Below, in pieces: positions 26,192 to 34,451 of a stretch of 63,090 bases of DNA. The notes below the pieces were generated by a model. That model had not been told where the DNA came from, searched no databases, and saw nothing but the letters and a program-made list of their open reading frames with translations. How positions within the stretch are numbered: position 1 is the first letter of the stretch; each line of letters opens with the position of its first letter. The position numbers and the translations under genes are program-made. The stretch is from an uncultured Gluconobacter sp. (GTDB taxonomy: Bacteria > Pseudomonadota > Alphaproteobacteria > Acetobacterales > Acetobacteraceae): contig CALFLO010000095.1 of assembly GCA_937880175.1 (NCBI GenBank), positions 1 through 63,090 on the forward strand, written 5' to 3'.

Positions 26192-26228
26192 GGCGACCGG
26201 CGCGTTTGAACGGGCAGGTCGCCTTTTA
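26192..26228 (+). terminator. Terminator after SDR gene
   Basis: GGCGACC (26192-26198) pairs with GGTCGCC (26217-26223), followed at once by TTTTA. The loop is 18 bases. The T run directly after the stem on the plus strand makes this the likely end of the SDR transcript. Confidence 0.55.
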
Positions 26229-26313
26229 TTCCTCATTATAAATTTCGAAGTGTTAAAAACCGATACGGTTAAGGCTCCGGATCAGGTCTGTTGTCGGTAT
26301 ACGCTCAGGGCAC

Positions 26314-27642
26314 TTAGCGTCTTCGGGTGGGCTCATTGAGCGCCATGATCAGCGCCGCAATCCATCCGATTACCGTCCATCCCAGAAGTACAGTCACCAT
26401 CGCAGTTCTGCGTTGATGGATCGTATTACGCCGGTACGCAATCACTACCGGAACAAGATAAAGTACCAGCCCAAGACCTCCGAGAACTGTGAACAGCGCG
26501 CTCGGCTTGGCAGGAAGGATTGACGCAGAGGGGGAATGATCCGTTTCAGGAGGCTGAGCAGCGGCGGAAGACGGCGGTTTCGGGTTCTCGCTCGTGCCCA
26601 AAACTGGTGGAGTGGGAGGCGTGATGGAGGCCTGCTCATGACTGGCTGTCACGGCAGCCACCTGCTCAGGAGTGACGTATCCGCTTCGCATAAGGAAAAT
26701 AGACAGAGCCTGCGGGAAAGGGAGCAGTTCTTTTTCTTTTACAGAACATTCATGGCCGTTCTGCTTTTCAGCAGGTGGTTTCAGGTCGCATGCTGACAGC
26801 CCGAAACCGGACTCTTTCGTAGACTGTGCGTGGGCCAGCATGTCGCGCCATCCCTCAGGGAACCGGCCCAGATTGGCCATGGTCGCGACTTCGTAGGCCA
26901 GAAAACCATTAGGCTCGAAACGCCCAGACCTGATCCAGCTGTGTCGTCTGTCAGACAGATCCTTCGCAAGGTAACCCCGATAGGCCGGATCGCGCGTGAC
27001 GTTTTCAAGAACGCCATCGTGGTAACGTGAAATGACGACAGGAGCCTCGGAGCCCGCGTGGGATGCAAAGGCATAGAGGAAGGACTGGTCGGATGTCAGG
27101 ATTTCCTGCTGCCCGTTCCCGGCGATATCCACCACATCGGGCTCCCCATCGCCATCCGTCGATCCCAGTTCGAGATGCTGCCAGCGTCCGTCAGGGCTCA
27201 GATCAAATATGGACGTGAGCGAACAGCAGTGAGCACCCCCCGTATAAGCGGAAACCATGACCTGTGGGCGGGGTGAAGTCGCATCCAGATGCCGGAAGGA
27301 CATCCTGAGCTGTGCCATGCCGTCATCTTCGGTGCCATAAGGCGTCAAAGGAAAAGAGGCAGGGCGCGAGCGGGCATTCTCGGGCTGACGCAGGGTCAGA
27401 AAGGCCATGCTGCAGGGCGAAGCCGGACTGGTGTCGGCATCGGCCCAGACGACAGGTACGTTGCACCGCGTGGTGCGCCGGACATCCAGCATCGCGACAA
27501 TTCCGCTTGCGGAAAGGGCGGCGTGAGTGCTGTCTCCCATCTCTACCCGGGCAATCGGTTCGAGCCGATGGAGTGTGGCAGAGTGCGCTGCAGTGCTTGC
27601 GGCAATGACCGCCGGAAGCACGACGCCGATCAGGGTTTTCAT
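26314..27642 (-). CDS. Exported protein with C-terminal superinfection-immunity-type membrane domain
   Basis: Protein of 442 residues from ATG 27642, which opens a clear signal peptide (MKTLIGVVLPAVIAASTAAHSA); the frame continues to 27705 without one. A periplasmic region of about 330 residues follows. It contains a repeat-like stretch around 130-200 (YTGGAHCCSLTSIFDL, STDGDGEPDVVDI) resembling FG-GAP/VCBS calcium-binding blades. Then comes a Pro/Ala/Ser-rich linker and, in the last 65 residues, two membrane helices with YLVPVVIAYRR and LLGWTVIGWIAALIMAL. This matches the superinfection-immunity family (Imm-type proteins of phage T4), where the same short two-helix domain blocks DNA entry. 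The fusion of this domain to a secreted ectodomain is unusual. Function unknown. It lies head to head with a secreted nuclease gene. Confidence 0.65.
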   Translation of the reverse strand: MKTLIGVVLPAVIAASTAAHSATLHRLEPIARVEMGDSTHAALSASGIVAMLDVRRTTRCNVPVVWADADTSPASPCSMAFLTLRQPENARSRPASFPLTPYGTEDDGMAQLRMSFRHLDATSPRPQVMVSAYTGGAHCCSLTSIFDLSPDGRWQHLELGSTDGDGEPDVVDIAGNGQQEILTSDQSFLYAFASHAGSEAPVVISRYHDGVLENVTRDPAYRGYLAKDLSDRRHSWIRSGRFEPNGFLAYEVATMANLGRFPEGWRDMLAHAQSTKESGFGLSACDLKPPAEKQNGHECSVKEKELLPFPQALSIFLMRSGYVTPEQVAAVTASHEQASITPPTPPVLGTSENPKPPSSAAAQPPETDHSPSASILPAKPSALFTVLGGLGLVLYLVPVVIAYRRNTIHQRRTAMVTVLLGWTVIGWIAALIMALNEPTRRR

Positions 27643-27897
27643 CTTGATGATGGTTTGTCTCCGCTTTCCTGTCCTGCGGGATCCAGGTACCGCAGTGTCA
27701 GGCATATCCCGATTTCCCAGTGTAACGCCAACCGAGGATGCGGGGTTTTCATTTCCGAAAAGCAGGCCAGCAGGAGATGAGGCCGCGGATCAGGACAGAA
27801 AGAAGTGGAAAATCAATCGGTTGTGCAGGGTTCCCTGATCGACTAACACCGGCTCATCCCCGGACCAATACTGTAGAACCGGGAATGTGAGGCATGA

Positions 27898-28764
27898 TTG
27901 AATTCCCTGTCGTATCTTCCGGTCTGTGCGTTTTTTCTCGTGATGCCCGTGCAGGCTGCTTCCTGCCCGGACATGTTTGCGGGAGGCGTGGCACCCGAGG
28001 TGCTGCGTGAGACGCTCCGGATCGGGACTGTTCAACTCTGTAATGCGAATTATGCCGTGCTCGCTTCGGAAGGCACCCGGGGGCCATTGTGGTCGGCCGA
28101 GGATCTGACGGAAGAAAATCTGGAAATCGCAGATCGCACACGTAGACAGGGGAGTTTTTTCTCCGATGACCGTCTCCCTTCTAGCATGCGGGCTACTCTC
28201 GAGGATTACAGAGCCTCGGGTTACGATCGTGGACACATGACCCCCAGTGGGGATGAGCCCGGAATACCGGCGCAGCAGCAGTCCTTTCTGCTGTCGAACA
28301 TCGTGCCTCAGACTGCGGAACTGAATCGCGGACCATGGGAAGGCGTTGAGAGTGCCGTCAGGGGATGGGCGCGGCAGGAAGGAGAAATCTTTGTCGTGAC
28401 CGGCCCCGGTTATGACCCGGACCAGACCCGGACGATCGGGGAGGGGCGTATCCCCGTTCCTGCAGTGACCTGGAAAGCGATTTATGATCCTGCGGCCAAC
28501 GGGATGGGCGCGTATGTTTGTCTGAACACGCGGAATCCGACCTGCCGGATTACCAGCGTGGCGCTTCTGACCGAACTGGTGGGGGTTGATCCGTTTCCAG
28601 CACTTCCGGCGTCCCTGAAGGATCACGTCAGTGCCATGCCACCGATCAGGGAGACAGCGGAAGCCCTTTCGAAGCAGCCCCGCTCCCGGAAACTGCTTCA
28701 CGAGTGGGGATCGAAAGCGGCGCAGAAGGCCCTGAGGGCGCTGGTAAAGGCACTTGTGCAGTAG
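27898..28764 (+). CDS. Secreted DNA/RNA non-specific endonuclease
   Basis: Protein of 288 residues starting at TTG 27898, five bases after TGAGG. ATG 27894 is in another frame and does not give the family sequence. The signal peptide is SLSYLPVCAFFLVMPVQA. The NUC1 beta-beta-alpha-metal active site is intact: YDRGHMTPSGD near residue 110 with catalytic His, and LLSNIVPQTAELNRGPWEGVE with the metal-binding Asn. Six Cys are compatible with disulfides. It would degrade nucleic acids outside the cytoplasm, for nutrition, biofilm turnover or defence against free DNA. Divergent from the superinfection-domain gene. Confidence 0.87.
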   Translation: MNSLSYLPVCAFFLVMPVQAASCPDMFAGGVAPEVLRETLRIGTVQLCNANYAVLASEGTRGPLWSAEDLTEENLEIADRTRRQGSFFSDDRLPSSMRATLEDYRASGYDRGHMTPSGDEPGIPAQQQSFLLSNIVPQTAELNRGPWEGVESAVRGWARQEGEIFVVTGPGYDPDQTRTIGEGRIPVPAVTWKAIYDPAANGMGAYVCLNTRNPTCRITSVALLTELVGVDPFPALPASLKDHVSAMPPIRETAEALSKQPRSRKLLHEWGSKAAQKALRALVKALVQ

Positions 28765-28921
28765 AGCGGATCTTCAGGTCCAAAAGTGTTTTGCGCGGGT
28801 ATTCGTATACTTTTGTGTCTTAAGTCATAAGTATGAATATTTTATGAAAACCAAAAACGTCATAATTAAAAATTTCTGAAATGGACTAAGTCAGGGTTCG
28901 AAATAACGGAATCCGGACTTT

Positions 28922-30274
28922 ATGCTTCATTTTGATCCTTCGTCAGCGACGTCACTTGTCGCGCTGTGCCTGTGCTTTGTTCTTGTCTGTGTCTTTGAAT
29001 TTGCCAATGGCTTTCATGACACGGCCAATGCCGTTGCAACTGTCATCTATACCAATTCGCTCAAGCCGACCGTCGCCGTCGTCTGGTCTGGGCTGATGAA
29101 CCTTCTGGGCGTGATTCTGGGCGGAATTTCGGTTGCCTACGCGCTGGTGGAGCTTCTGCCGCCGGATGTTCTCTCTCCGCCAAGCGGCAACCCGGCCGTA
29201 CCGATGCTGGTCGCTCTTTTCGGAACTGCTCTGGCCTGGAACCTGATGACGTGGTGGTTCGGGATTCCGAACTCCTCCTCGCACTGTGTTATCGGATCGC
29301 TGGTTGGTATCGCGATTGGTGACTCTTTCGTTCATGCCCGCGAACTCGGTCACAGCGTGGACTGGAGCCAGATCTGGAAGGTGCTGCGTGCGCTTGCCTT
29401 CTCTCCGCTTCTGGGGTTTGTCGGCGCGCTTTTGCTGTATTTCCTCATCAAATCCTTCGTGAAGATGCCGGAAATGTACAAGGCACCCACGCCTGACCAG
29501 AAGCCGAACCCGATCGTTCGGGCCGTGCTGGTCCTGACCTGCACGCTGGTCAGCTTCTCACATGGCAGCAATGACGGTCAGAAGAGCATCGGCCTGATCA
29601 TGCTGACGATTATCGGCATTATGCCGGCTGCTTTTGCACTTAACCCGGCTTCTCCGGTTAGTATGGAGCAGATCCGTCAGGACGCGCAGCAGGCGCTCCC
29701 ACTGGTGACGCAGTATGACCGTTATTCCTTCAAGGGTGACGCTGTCGCTTCGATCGCACGTCTTTCGCAGACGGAAGGTCCTGCCGAGGCTCCGTCCGAA
29801 CTGCGTGGCGATGTCTATCAGGTCCTGTCCGGTCTGCGTTCGGTTGCAGCTAATCCGGCTGCGTCTGATGCTGACAGGAAGACTGCGTCTCACCTTGCGT
29901 CCGAGCTGCGTCCGACTGTTGAATATGCGCCGGGGTGGGTCCGTCTGCTGAGTGCGCTCTGCCTCGGGATCGGCACCATGGTGGGTTACAAGCGGATCGT
30001 CCGCACGCTGGGTGAAGGCATTGGTACGACACATCTGACGCCGGCACAGGGTGCTGCGTCCGAAGTTGTCGGCGCGAGCCTGATCATGACGGCGGGTTAT
30101 ACCGGTCTGCCGGTTTCCACCACGCATATCATCACGTCTGGCGTTGCCGGGACGATGGTGGCTGCCGGATCAGGCATCAACAAGAAAATGCTGACCAAGA
30201 TCGTGATGGCATGGCTGCTGACGCTCCCGGTGACGGTCTGTGTCGCAGCGGCGGTTTTCTACGTTCTCGCCTGA
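28922..30274 (+). CDS. PiT family inorganic phosphate transporter
   Basis: Protein of 450 residues with two inverted PHO4 repeats. The first signature is EFANGFHDTANAVATVIYTNSL near residue 28, and the second half has ASEVVGASLIMTAGYTGLPVSTTH. A hydrophilic loop of about 100 residues (225-330) separates the halves. These carriers take up metal-phosphate with protons at low affinity and are usually constitutive. It has a single-gene transcript with a strong double-hairpin terminator. A longer relative of the same family is encoded at 57666-59294. Confidence 0.93.
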   Translation: MLHFDPSSATSLVALCLCFVLVCVFEFANGFHDTANAVATVIYTNSLKPTVAVVWSGLMNLLGVILGGISVAYALVELLPPDVLSPPSGNPAVPMLVALFGTALAWNLMTWWFGIPNSSSHCVIGSLVGIAIGDSFVHARELGHSVDWSQIWKVLRALAFSPLLGFVGALLLYFLIKSFVKMPEMYKAPTPDQKPNPIVRAVLVLTCTLVSFSHGSNDGQKSIGLIMLTIIGIMPAAFALNPASPVSMEQIRQDAQQALPLVTQYDRYSFKGDAVASIARLSQTEGPAEAPSELRGDVYQVLSGLRSVAANPAASDADRKTASHLASELRPTVEYAPGWVRLLSALCLGIGTMVGYKRIVRTLGEGIGTTHLTPAQGAASEVVGASLIMTAGYTGLPVSTTHIITSGVAGTMVAAGSGINKKMLTKIVMAWLLTLPVTVCVAAAVFYVLA

Positions 30275-30289
30275 TCGATGGAACGCTTT

Positions 30290-30357
30290 GACCGGAGCAT
30301 GATTGCTCCGGTCCTGATCGGGAAAGGGACGCGATATGGCTATCGTGTCCCTTTTTT
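30290..30357 (+). terminator. Double hairpin terminator after PiT gene
   Basis: A ten-base perfect stem GACCGGAGCA/TGCTCCGGTC with loop TGAT spans 30290-30313. A second stem of eleven pairs, one of them G-T (30326-30336 with 30341-30351), is followed by six T. The second is a textbook intrinsic terminator on the plus strand. The convergent MYG1 gene ends five bases further on. Confidence 0.85.
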
Positions 30358-30361
30358 CATT

Positions 30362-31372
30362 TCAGACTCCGGCGATTTCCAGTGATAGTTGTGCCATGCG
30401 GATGGCACCATCGCGGCTACCCGCACCACAGATGAAGCGCGCGGGATGGGCAAATACGGCGTCGGACACGCCGGAGACGGCGGCCAGCTTTTCCCGCTCC
30501 AGACCGCCCCAGGCTTCGGGCAGGGAAACGCGCTGCCCGAAATCACCGCGGACGGGCGGGACGGCCTTGACGTTCCACTGCTCCGGACCAGCGGGAGAGA
30601 TGACGTACACGACCGGCAGTTCGTGTTCGAAAATGACCTTTTCGGTCGGCATGCCGGTGCCCATGACGAGGATGCGCTTGTCTTCGGCATTTTCATAAGC
30701 TGCCAGAACGCGGTCCGTCGCCTTGAGGCTGGCACGGATGCGATCTACCACATTGGTCAGATGCGAGGCGACGGCCGTGGCAGCATTGGCGAAACCGAGG
30801 GATTCCCGGACGCGGGCTTCCTGTCGTCCGTAAACTTCGGCGGTGTCCCATGGTGGGCTGCAGGCCGAGACGATGTCCGCCAGGGAAAGCTTGCCCATTT
30901 TGACCACACCGTTGTCATCCTGGTCGATCGGCAGGATCAGGGACTTGTCGAGGCTCTTCCAGATCTGGTCCACCGTGGCGTCTTCGATGGGGGCGGCGAG
31001 GATATTGCGGATCGCGGCATGGCCGTAATCCTTCCACAGGAGACCGGCGGCGCTGTAGGGCGTGCCGTCTTCGCGAAGGGGCTTGTCCTTCATGTGGTGG
31101 TCGTATCGGCCGTGCGCGGGATCATAAAGACCGCCGACGTCGAAAACGATATCCGCCGATTTGATGACATCCGGATTGCGGGTGCGGATGAAGGTCAGGC
31201 GGTCAGCGGATTTTTCTTCGAGGACGCGGGCGCGCAGATCACCCTGCGGGGCGAGAGCGTAATGCAGGATGACATAGCCCATGGTCTCGTCGACATGGAA
31301 ATTGCCCGAATGGGTGAGTGCCGTGACGGGCGCTGCGCCATTTTCGAGACCAATAGGAGTACGTTCGGACAT
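30362..31372 (-). CDS. MYG1 family metal-dependent hydrolase/exonuclease-like protein
   Basis: Protein of 336 residues, full length for the MYG1 (UPF0160) family. The opening THSGNFHVDETMG supplies His and Asp metal ligands, and DVGGLYDPAHGRYDHHM gives the DHH-like metal site. The central VDQIWKSLDKSLILPIDQDDNG is also family-typical. The eukaryotic relative is an exonuclease acting on RNA; bacterial members are poorly studied. Transcribed alone, convergent with the PiT gene. Confidence 0.87.
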   Translation of the reverse strand: MSERTPIGLENGAAPVTALTHSGNFHVDETMGYVILHYALAPQGDLRARVLEEKSADRLTFIRTRNPDVIKSADIVFDVGGLYDPAHGRYDHHMKDKPLREDGTPYSAAGLLWKDYGHAAIRNILAAPIEDATVDQIWKSLDKSLILPIDQDDNGVVKMGKLSLADIVSACSPPWDTAEVYGRQEARVRESLGFANAATAVASHLTNVVDRIRASLKATDRVLAAYENAEDKRILVMGTGMPTEKVIFEHELPVVYVISPAGPEQWNVKAVPPVRGDFGQRVSLPEAWGGLEREKLAAVSGVSDAVFAHPARFICGAGSRDGAIRMAQLSLEIAGV

Positions 31373-31474
31373 CTTGAGAACCTGCGGCAGGGAAAAGGGA
31401 CGTGTTGGCCCCTTTCATGCCGCAGGGTAGCCCGGCAGACAACCTTGTCGCCGGGTTAGCTGGACGGTTTGGTC

Positions 31475-31864
31475 TCAGGAAGCCTTGTAAAGCGCGCAGA
31501 GCTTGTTGCCGTCCGGATCGTTCAGATAGGCCAGATACAGGTCGCCCCTCGGTGTGTGACGGATGCCAGGCGGGTTTTCGATCGCCTCGCCACCATTCTC
31601 CACACCAGCCTTGTGCCACGCGTCAACCTGATCGGCGCTGGTCATGGCAAAACCGATCGTCCCGCCATTGGCGGCCGTTGCGGGTTGTCCGTTCAGGGGC
31701 TTCGTAATCATCAGGCGACCGGCGGAATGGGCATAGGCCAGACGTCCCTTGGCATCGACCTCGGCCGGCGCGCAGCCAATAACGCCGAGCGTTGCGTCAT
31801 AGAAGGTTTTGGAACGGGCAATGTCGTTGCTGCCGAGCATGATATGGCTGAACATGGAACTCAT
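31475..31864 (-). CDS. VOC (glyoxalase/bleomycin resistance) family protein
   Basis: Protein of 129 residues with the paired beta-alpha-beta-beta-beta modules of the VOC fold: FSHIMLGSNDIARSKTFYDATLG at the start and YLAYLNDPDGNKLCALY at the end, where His and Glu metal ligands normally lie. AAAGGA precedes the start. It could be a glutathione-linked lyase or a small-molecule-binding protein; nothing in the context decides. Confidence 0.85.
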   Translation of the reverse strand: MSSMFSHIMLGSNDIARSKTFYDATLGVIGCAPAEVDAKGRLAYAHSAGRLMITKPLNGQPATAANGGTIGFAMTSADQVDAWHKAGVENGGEAIENPPGIRHTPRGDLYLAYLNDPDGNKLCALYKAS

Positions 31865-31882
31865 TCCTTTTGGCGTGAAAAT

Positions 31883-32215
31883 TCAGTCGATATTGACGTT
31901 GCGGATGCCGCCCGGAATGCGGGTCTTCGAATTGCGCGCGACGAAGGGAAGCCGGTTTGTGTTGTAATCCGGATTTTCCGCCATGGCCTGAAGGGTCATG
32001 TCATCGCGCACATCCAGCGCGCGGTCGTGACCATCATTATCCTTGCGTGCCGTGGCTTCACAGATACCCGCAGCGGCAGAGAAAGCGTGCGGATTTCCGC
32101 CAGCGCCGCTCAGCATCTGCTCGCGAATACATTTGCTGTCGGTGTGGCCGGTAACCCAGGGTGCTGCAGAGCATGAGGCAAGCAGAAGCAGACTGGGGAG
32201 AAGGACGTAACGCAT
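31883..32215 (-). CDS. Small lipoprotein of unknown function
   Basis: Protein of 110 residues with a lipoprotein signal: MRYVLLPSLLLLASC, the lipobox LASC giving a lipidated Cys at about residue 15. The mature part is short, rich in Asp and Asn, has two further Cys and no domain I recognise. It is 18 bases upstream of the VOC gene and may share its transcript. Confidence 0.68.
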   Translation of the reverse strand: MRYVLLPSLLLLASCSAAPWVTGHTDSKCIREQMLSGAGGNPHAFSAAAGICEATARKDNDGHDRALDVRDDMTLQAMAENPDYNTNRLPFVARNSKTRIPGGIRNVNID

Positions 32216-32388
32216 GACAGAAACCTACTCGTGACGGAGAATGGAGTAAAGCGCGGGATCAGGTCGATCCTGGGAGTCTATTGGCTCGTGACTTTAGGAA
32301 AGGTCAATGTCTTTGATTGATGCTCGGGGGAGTGGCTTTCGCACCCGATCTGATATTCTGCTGGGGATGGGAATGAGGGAGAGCAACC

Positions 32389-32790
32389 ATGATGTCAGCT
32401 GGGTTTCCGCTTTTGAACGATCCTGAAATCCTTCGGGACATCGTGAGCATGTCCGACCTTTATGAACGGGCGCTGGGCGAAAACGCACTCCAGGAACTGG
32501 ACAGTCTGTTTTACGATGGCCCGGAGACAGTGCGTTACGGCGTGGGAGAAAATCTCTACGGCTTTGACGAGATCCAGGCGTTTCGCCGGAACAGGACGGG
32601 CGGTTCACCGCCGAGGGAGGTCCTGCGCCGCGTCATCACCGCCATTGGCCGGGATGTGGCGACGGTGGATCTGGAGTTTCGCCGGATCGGCGCGGATCGC
32701 ATCGGGCGTCAGAGCCAGACATGGTTCCGAACGCCCGAAGGATGGAAGATCATCGCCGCGCATGTCTCGCTGATGGGCACGGGGTCCTGA
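32389..32790 (+). CDS. AtzH/HpxZ-like (DUF3225) protein, NTF2 fold
   Basis: Protein of 133 residues. The pattern DLYERALGENALQELDSLFYDGPETVRYGVGENLYG followed by the long FRRNR helix and WKIIAAHVSLM is that of HpxZ/AtzH, small NTF2-fold proteins associated with amide hydrolysis of oxalurate or allophanate. GAGGGAGAG lies upstream of the ATG. No amidase, oxalurate or urea carboxylase gene is close, so its partner is elsewhere or its job differs. It is convergent with the ABC exporter operon. Confidence 0.78.
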   Translation: MMSAGFPLLNDPEILRDIVSMSDLYERALGENALQELDSLFYDGPETVRYGVGENLYGFDEIQAFRRNRTGGSPPREVLRRVITAIGRDVATVDLEFRRIGADRIGRQSQTWFRTPEGWKIIAAHVSLMGTGS

Positions 32791-32800
32791 ACTGCCGCGA

Positions 32801-33634
32801 TCAGCTCCCGCTGGAGACATATCCTGCGACGGCCCGGTTCCAGGCAAGAACCATCACTCCGAAGAACGCGAACCCCGCAGCAGGCGAGAAGGCACCGATC
32901 CATGTTGGCATCCCAAGTGGATCTGCATGGTTGAGGCTGAACAGGGCCGGGTAATAGCAGACGGCCGCGAGTGGCAGGATGAAGGTGATGAAGCGCCGGA
33001 GCCAGCGGCCGAACATCGTCAACGGGTACTGTCCGGCTTCCACGCCGCCATAGGTCAGGACGTTCACGACCTCCAGTCCCTCGACGGTGATGAAGCATAG
33101 GGCCGCCTGTCCGATCAGAACGCCAAGGAACATGGCTGCACCGCCTGCGATGGCCCAGGGCAGCACCAGCGCTGCGCTCCACTGGACATGAGGGGCGAGC
33201 CACAGACCTGCCACGAGCACGAACAGTCCCTGAAGAAAGCGCCCGATCGGGCGCAGGCGCAGTTCGTGCCCGAGCAGCAGCAGCAGAGTCGAGCGTGGCC
33301 GGAGGAGAAGGCGGTCGAAGCTTCCGGTCCGGACATACTCGCCGCCAAAGACTTCGAAGCCGCGCCCCAGCGTCTCAGCCAATGAGAAAGCCACGTTTAC
33401 CAGACCGTACAGGACGGCGACGGTACCGATGTCCCATCCCGCGATGCTGCCGAAGCGATGGAACAGGCTCCAGATGCCGAAGAAGCCGAGGAGCGTTGTG
33501 ACGAAATTGCCGATGGCCTGAATGGCAAAGGTGCCGGGATAGCGGAGTTGCGCCACGATCGAGGCCCCGGCCATGCGACGATACAGAACCGGAGCGCTGA
33601 GTGTGCGGGAAGGGGATTGCGTCATGTCAGGCAC
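32801..33634 (-). CDS. ABC-2 family transporter permease
   Basis: Protein of 277 residues with about six membrane segments and the ABC-2 type pattern of an amphipathic start, YRRMAGASIVAQLRYPG, then helices at roughly 30-55, 65-85, 110-165, 175-200 and 235-260. The short GGEYVRTGSFDRLLLRP stretch is characteristic of the DUF990/ABC2-6 exporter permeases. Third gene of the operon, overlapping the second by eight bases. Together with the other permease and the ATPase it makes a heterodimeric exporter. Confidence 0.84.
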   Translation of the reverse strand: MPDMTQSPSRTLSAPVLYRRMAGASIVAQLRYPGTFAIQAIGNFVTTLLGFFGIWSLFHRFGSIAGWDIGTVAVLYGLVNVAFSLAETLGRGFEVFGGEYVRTGSFDRLLLRPRSTLLLLLGHELRLRPIGRFLQGLFVLVAGLWLAPHVQWSAALVLPWAIAGGAAMFLGVLIGQAALCFITVEGLEVVNVLTYGGVEAGQYPLTMFGRWLRRFITFILPLAAVCYYPALFSLNHADPLGMPTWIGAFSPAAGFAFFGVMVLAWNRAVAGYVSSGS

Positions 33635-34451
33635 CCTGCACCTCCAGACGGTTCACGGTCTGGCGCATCCACAGGCGCCCGAGAAGTGTCAGGGCCATCA
33701 GCCAGAAAAGCTGAAGCCCCAGACCTGTTGCGATACCGCCGGGGATGGGTGTGCCGAGATAAATACGGATGGGGATATCGGTAATGCCAGCGAAAGGCTG
33801 TGCGAGAAGGAATGGCCGGATCCAGTCGGGATAGAGTGGAAGCGGCAGCAGCATTCCGGACAGCAGGACGGCGAGCGGCGTTCCGACGGCATAGCTGCCC
33901 AGAGGGGACAGGGTGCGGGCCGTCAGGATATTCCACCACATCACGATGGTCGCGGAGAGCAGGGCGCCGAGTGTGATGGAGACTAGAGCCAGAGCCGCTA
34001 AGATCAGACTTTCTGGCCCGGCAAGGCTCCATGCGCCGAGCCCGACAAGCATCGCGAGAGGGCCTGCCACGCATGTCAGCAGGACGGCGCGGGGAACGGC
34101 ATTTCCCAGCAGTCGCGCCAGACTGGCGGAGAGCCACCAGTTCCACATATCGACCGGACGCAGAAGATCGTAGACGATGGCACCTGTCCTGGCGGCGTCG
34201 CCAATGGCGGGCAGGCAGCCGAGCGGCAGAAGCGTGAAGAGCGACTGCTGGATCCAGGTATAGGTCATGGCCTGTCGCAGCGAGAGCGGGGCCTGCACGT
34301 CCGGAGCGGCATGGTACACCGAGGCATAGGCCATCAGGGTCACAGCGCCGAACCACATCTGCGCCACCAGCCCGGCGACGACCGCGATACGGTATCGCAG
34401 CCCGATTTTCCATTGCAGACCAAAAGCCGTGAGATAGGGGCGCAGGCTCAT
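33627..34451 (-). CDS. ABC-2 family transporter permease
   Basis: Protein of 274 residues, related in layout to the next gene: six membrane helices, with GAIVYDLLRPVDMWNWWLS in the place where the partner has RTGSFDRLLLRP. It overlaps the ATPase gene by four bases and the following permease by eight, so the three are translationally coupled. No substrate-binding protein is encoded, as expected for export. Confidence 0.84.
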   Translation of the reverse strand: MSLRPYLTAFGLQWKIGLRYRIAVVAGLVAQMWFGAVTLMAYASVYHAAPDVQAPLSLRQAMTYTWIQQSLFTLLPLGCLPAIGDAARTGAIVYDLLRPVDMWNWWLSASLARLLGNAVPRAVLLTCVAGPLAMLVGLGAWSLAGPESLILAALALVSITLGALLSATIVMWWNILTARTLSPLGSYAVGTPLAVLLSGMLLPLPLYPDWIRPFLLAQPFAGITDIPIRIYLGTPIPGGIATGLGLQLFWLMALTLLGRLWMRQTVNRLEVQGA

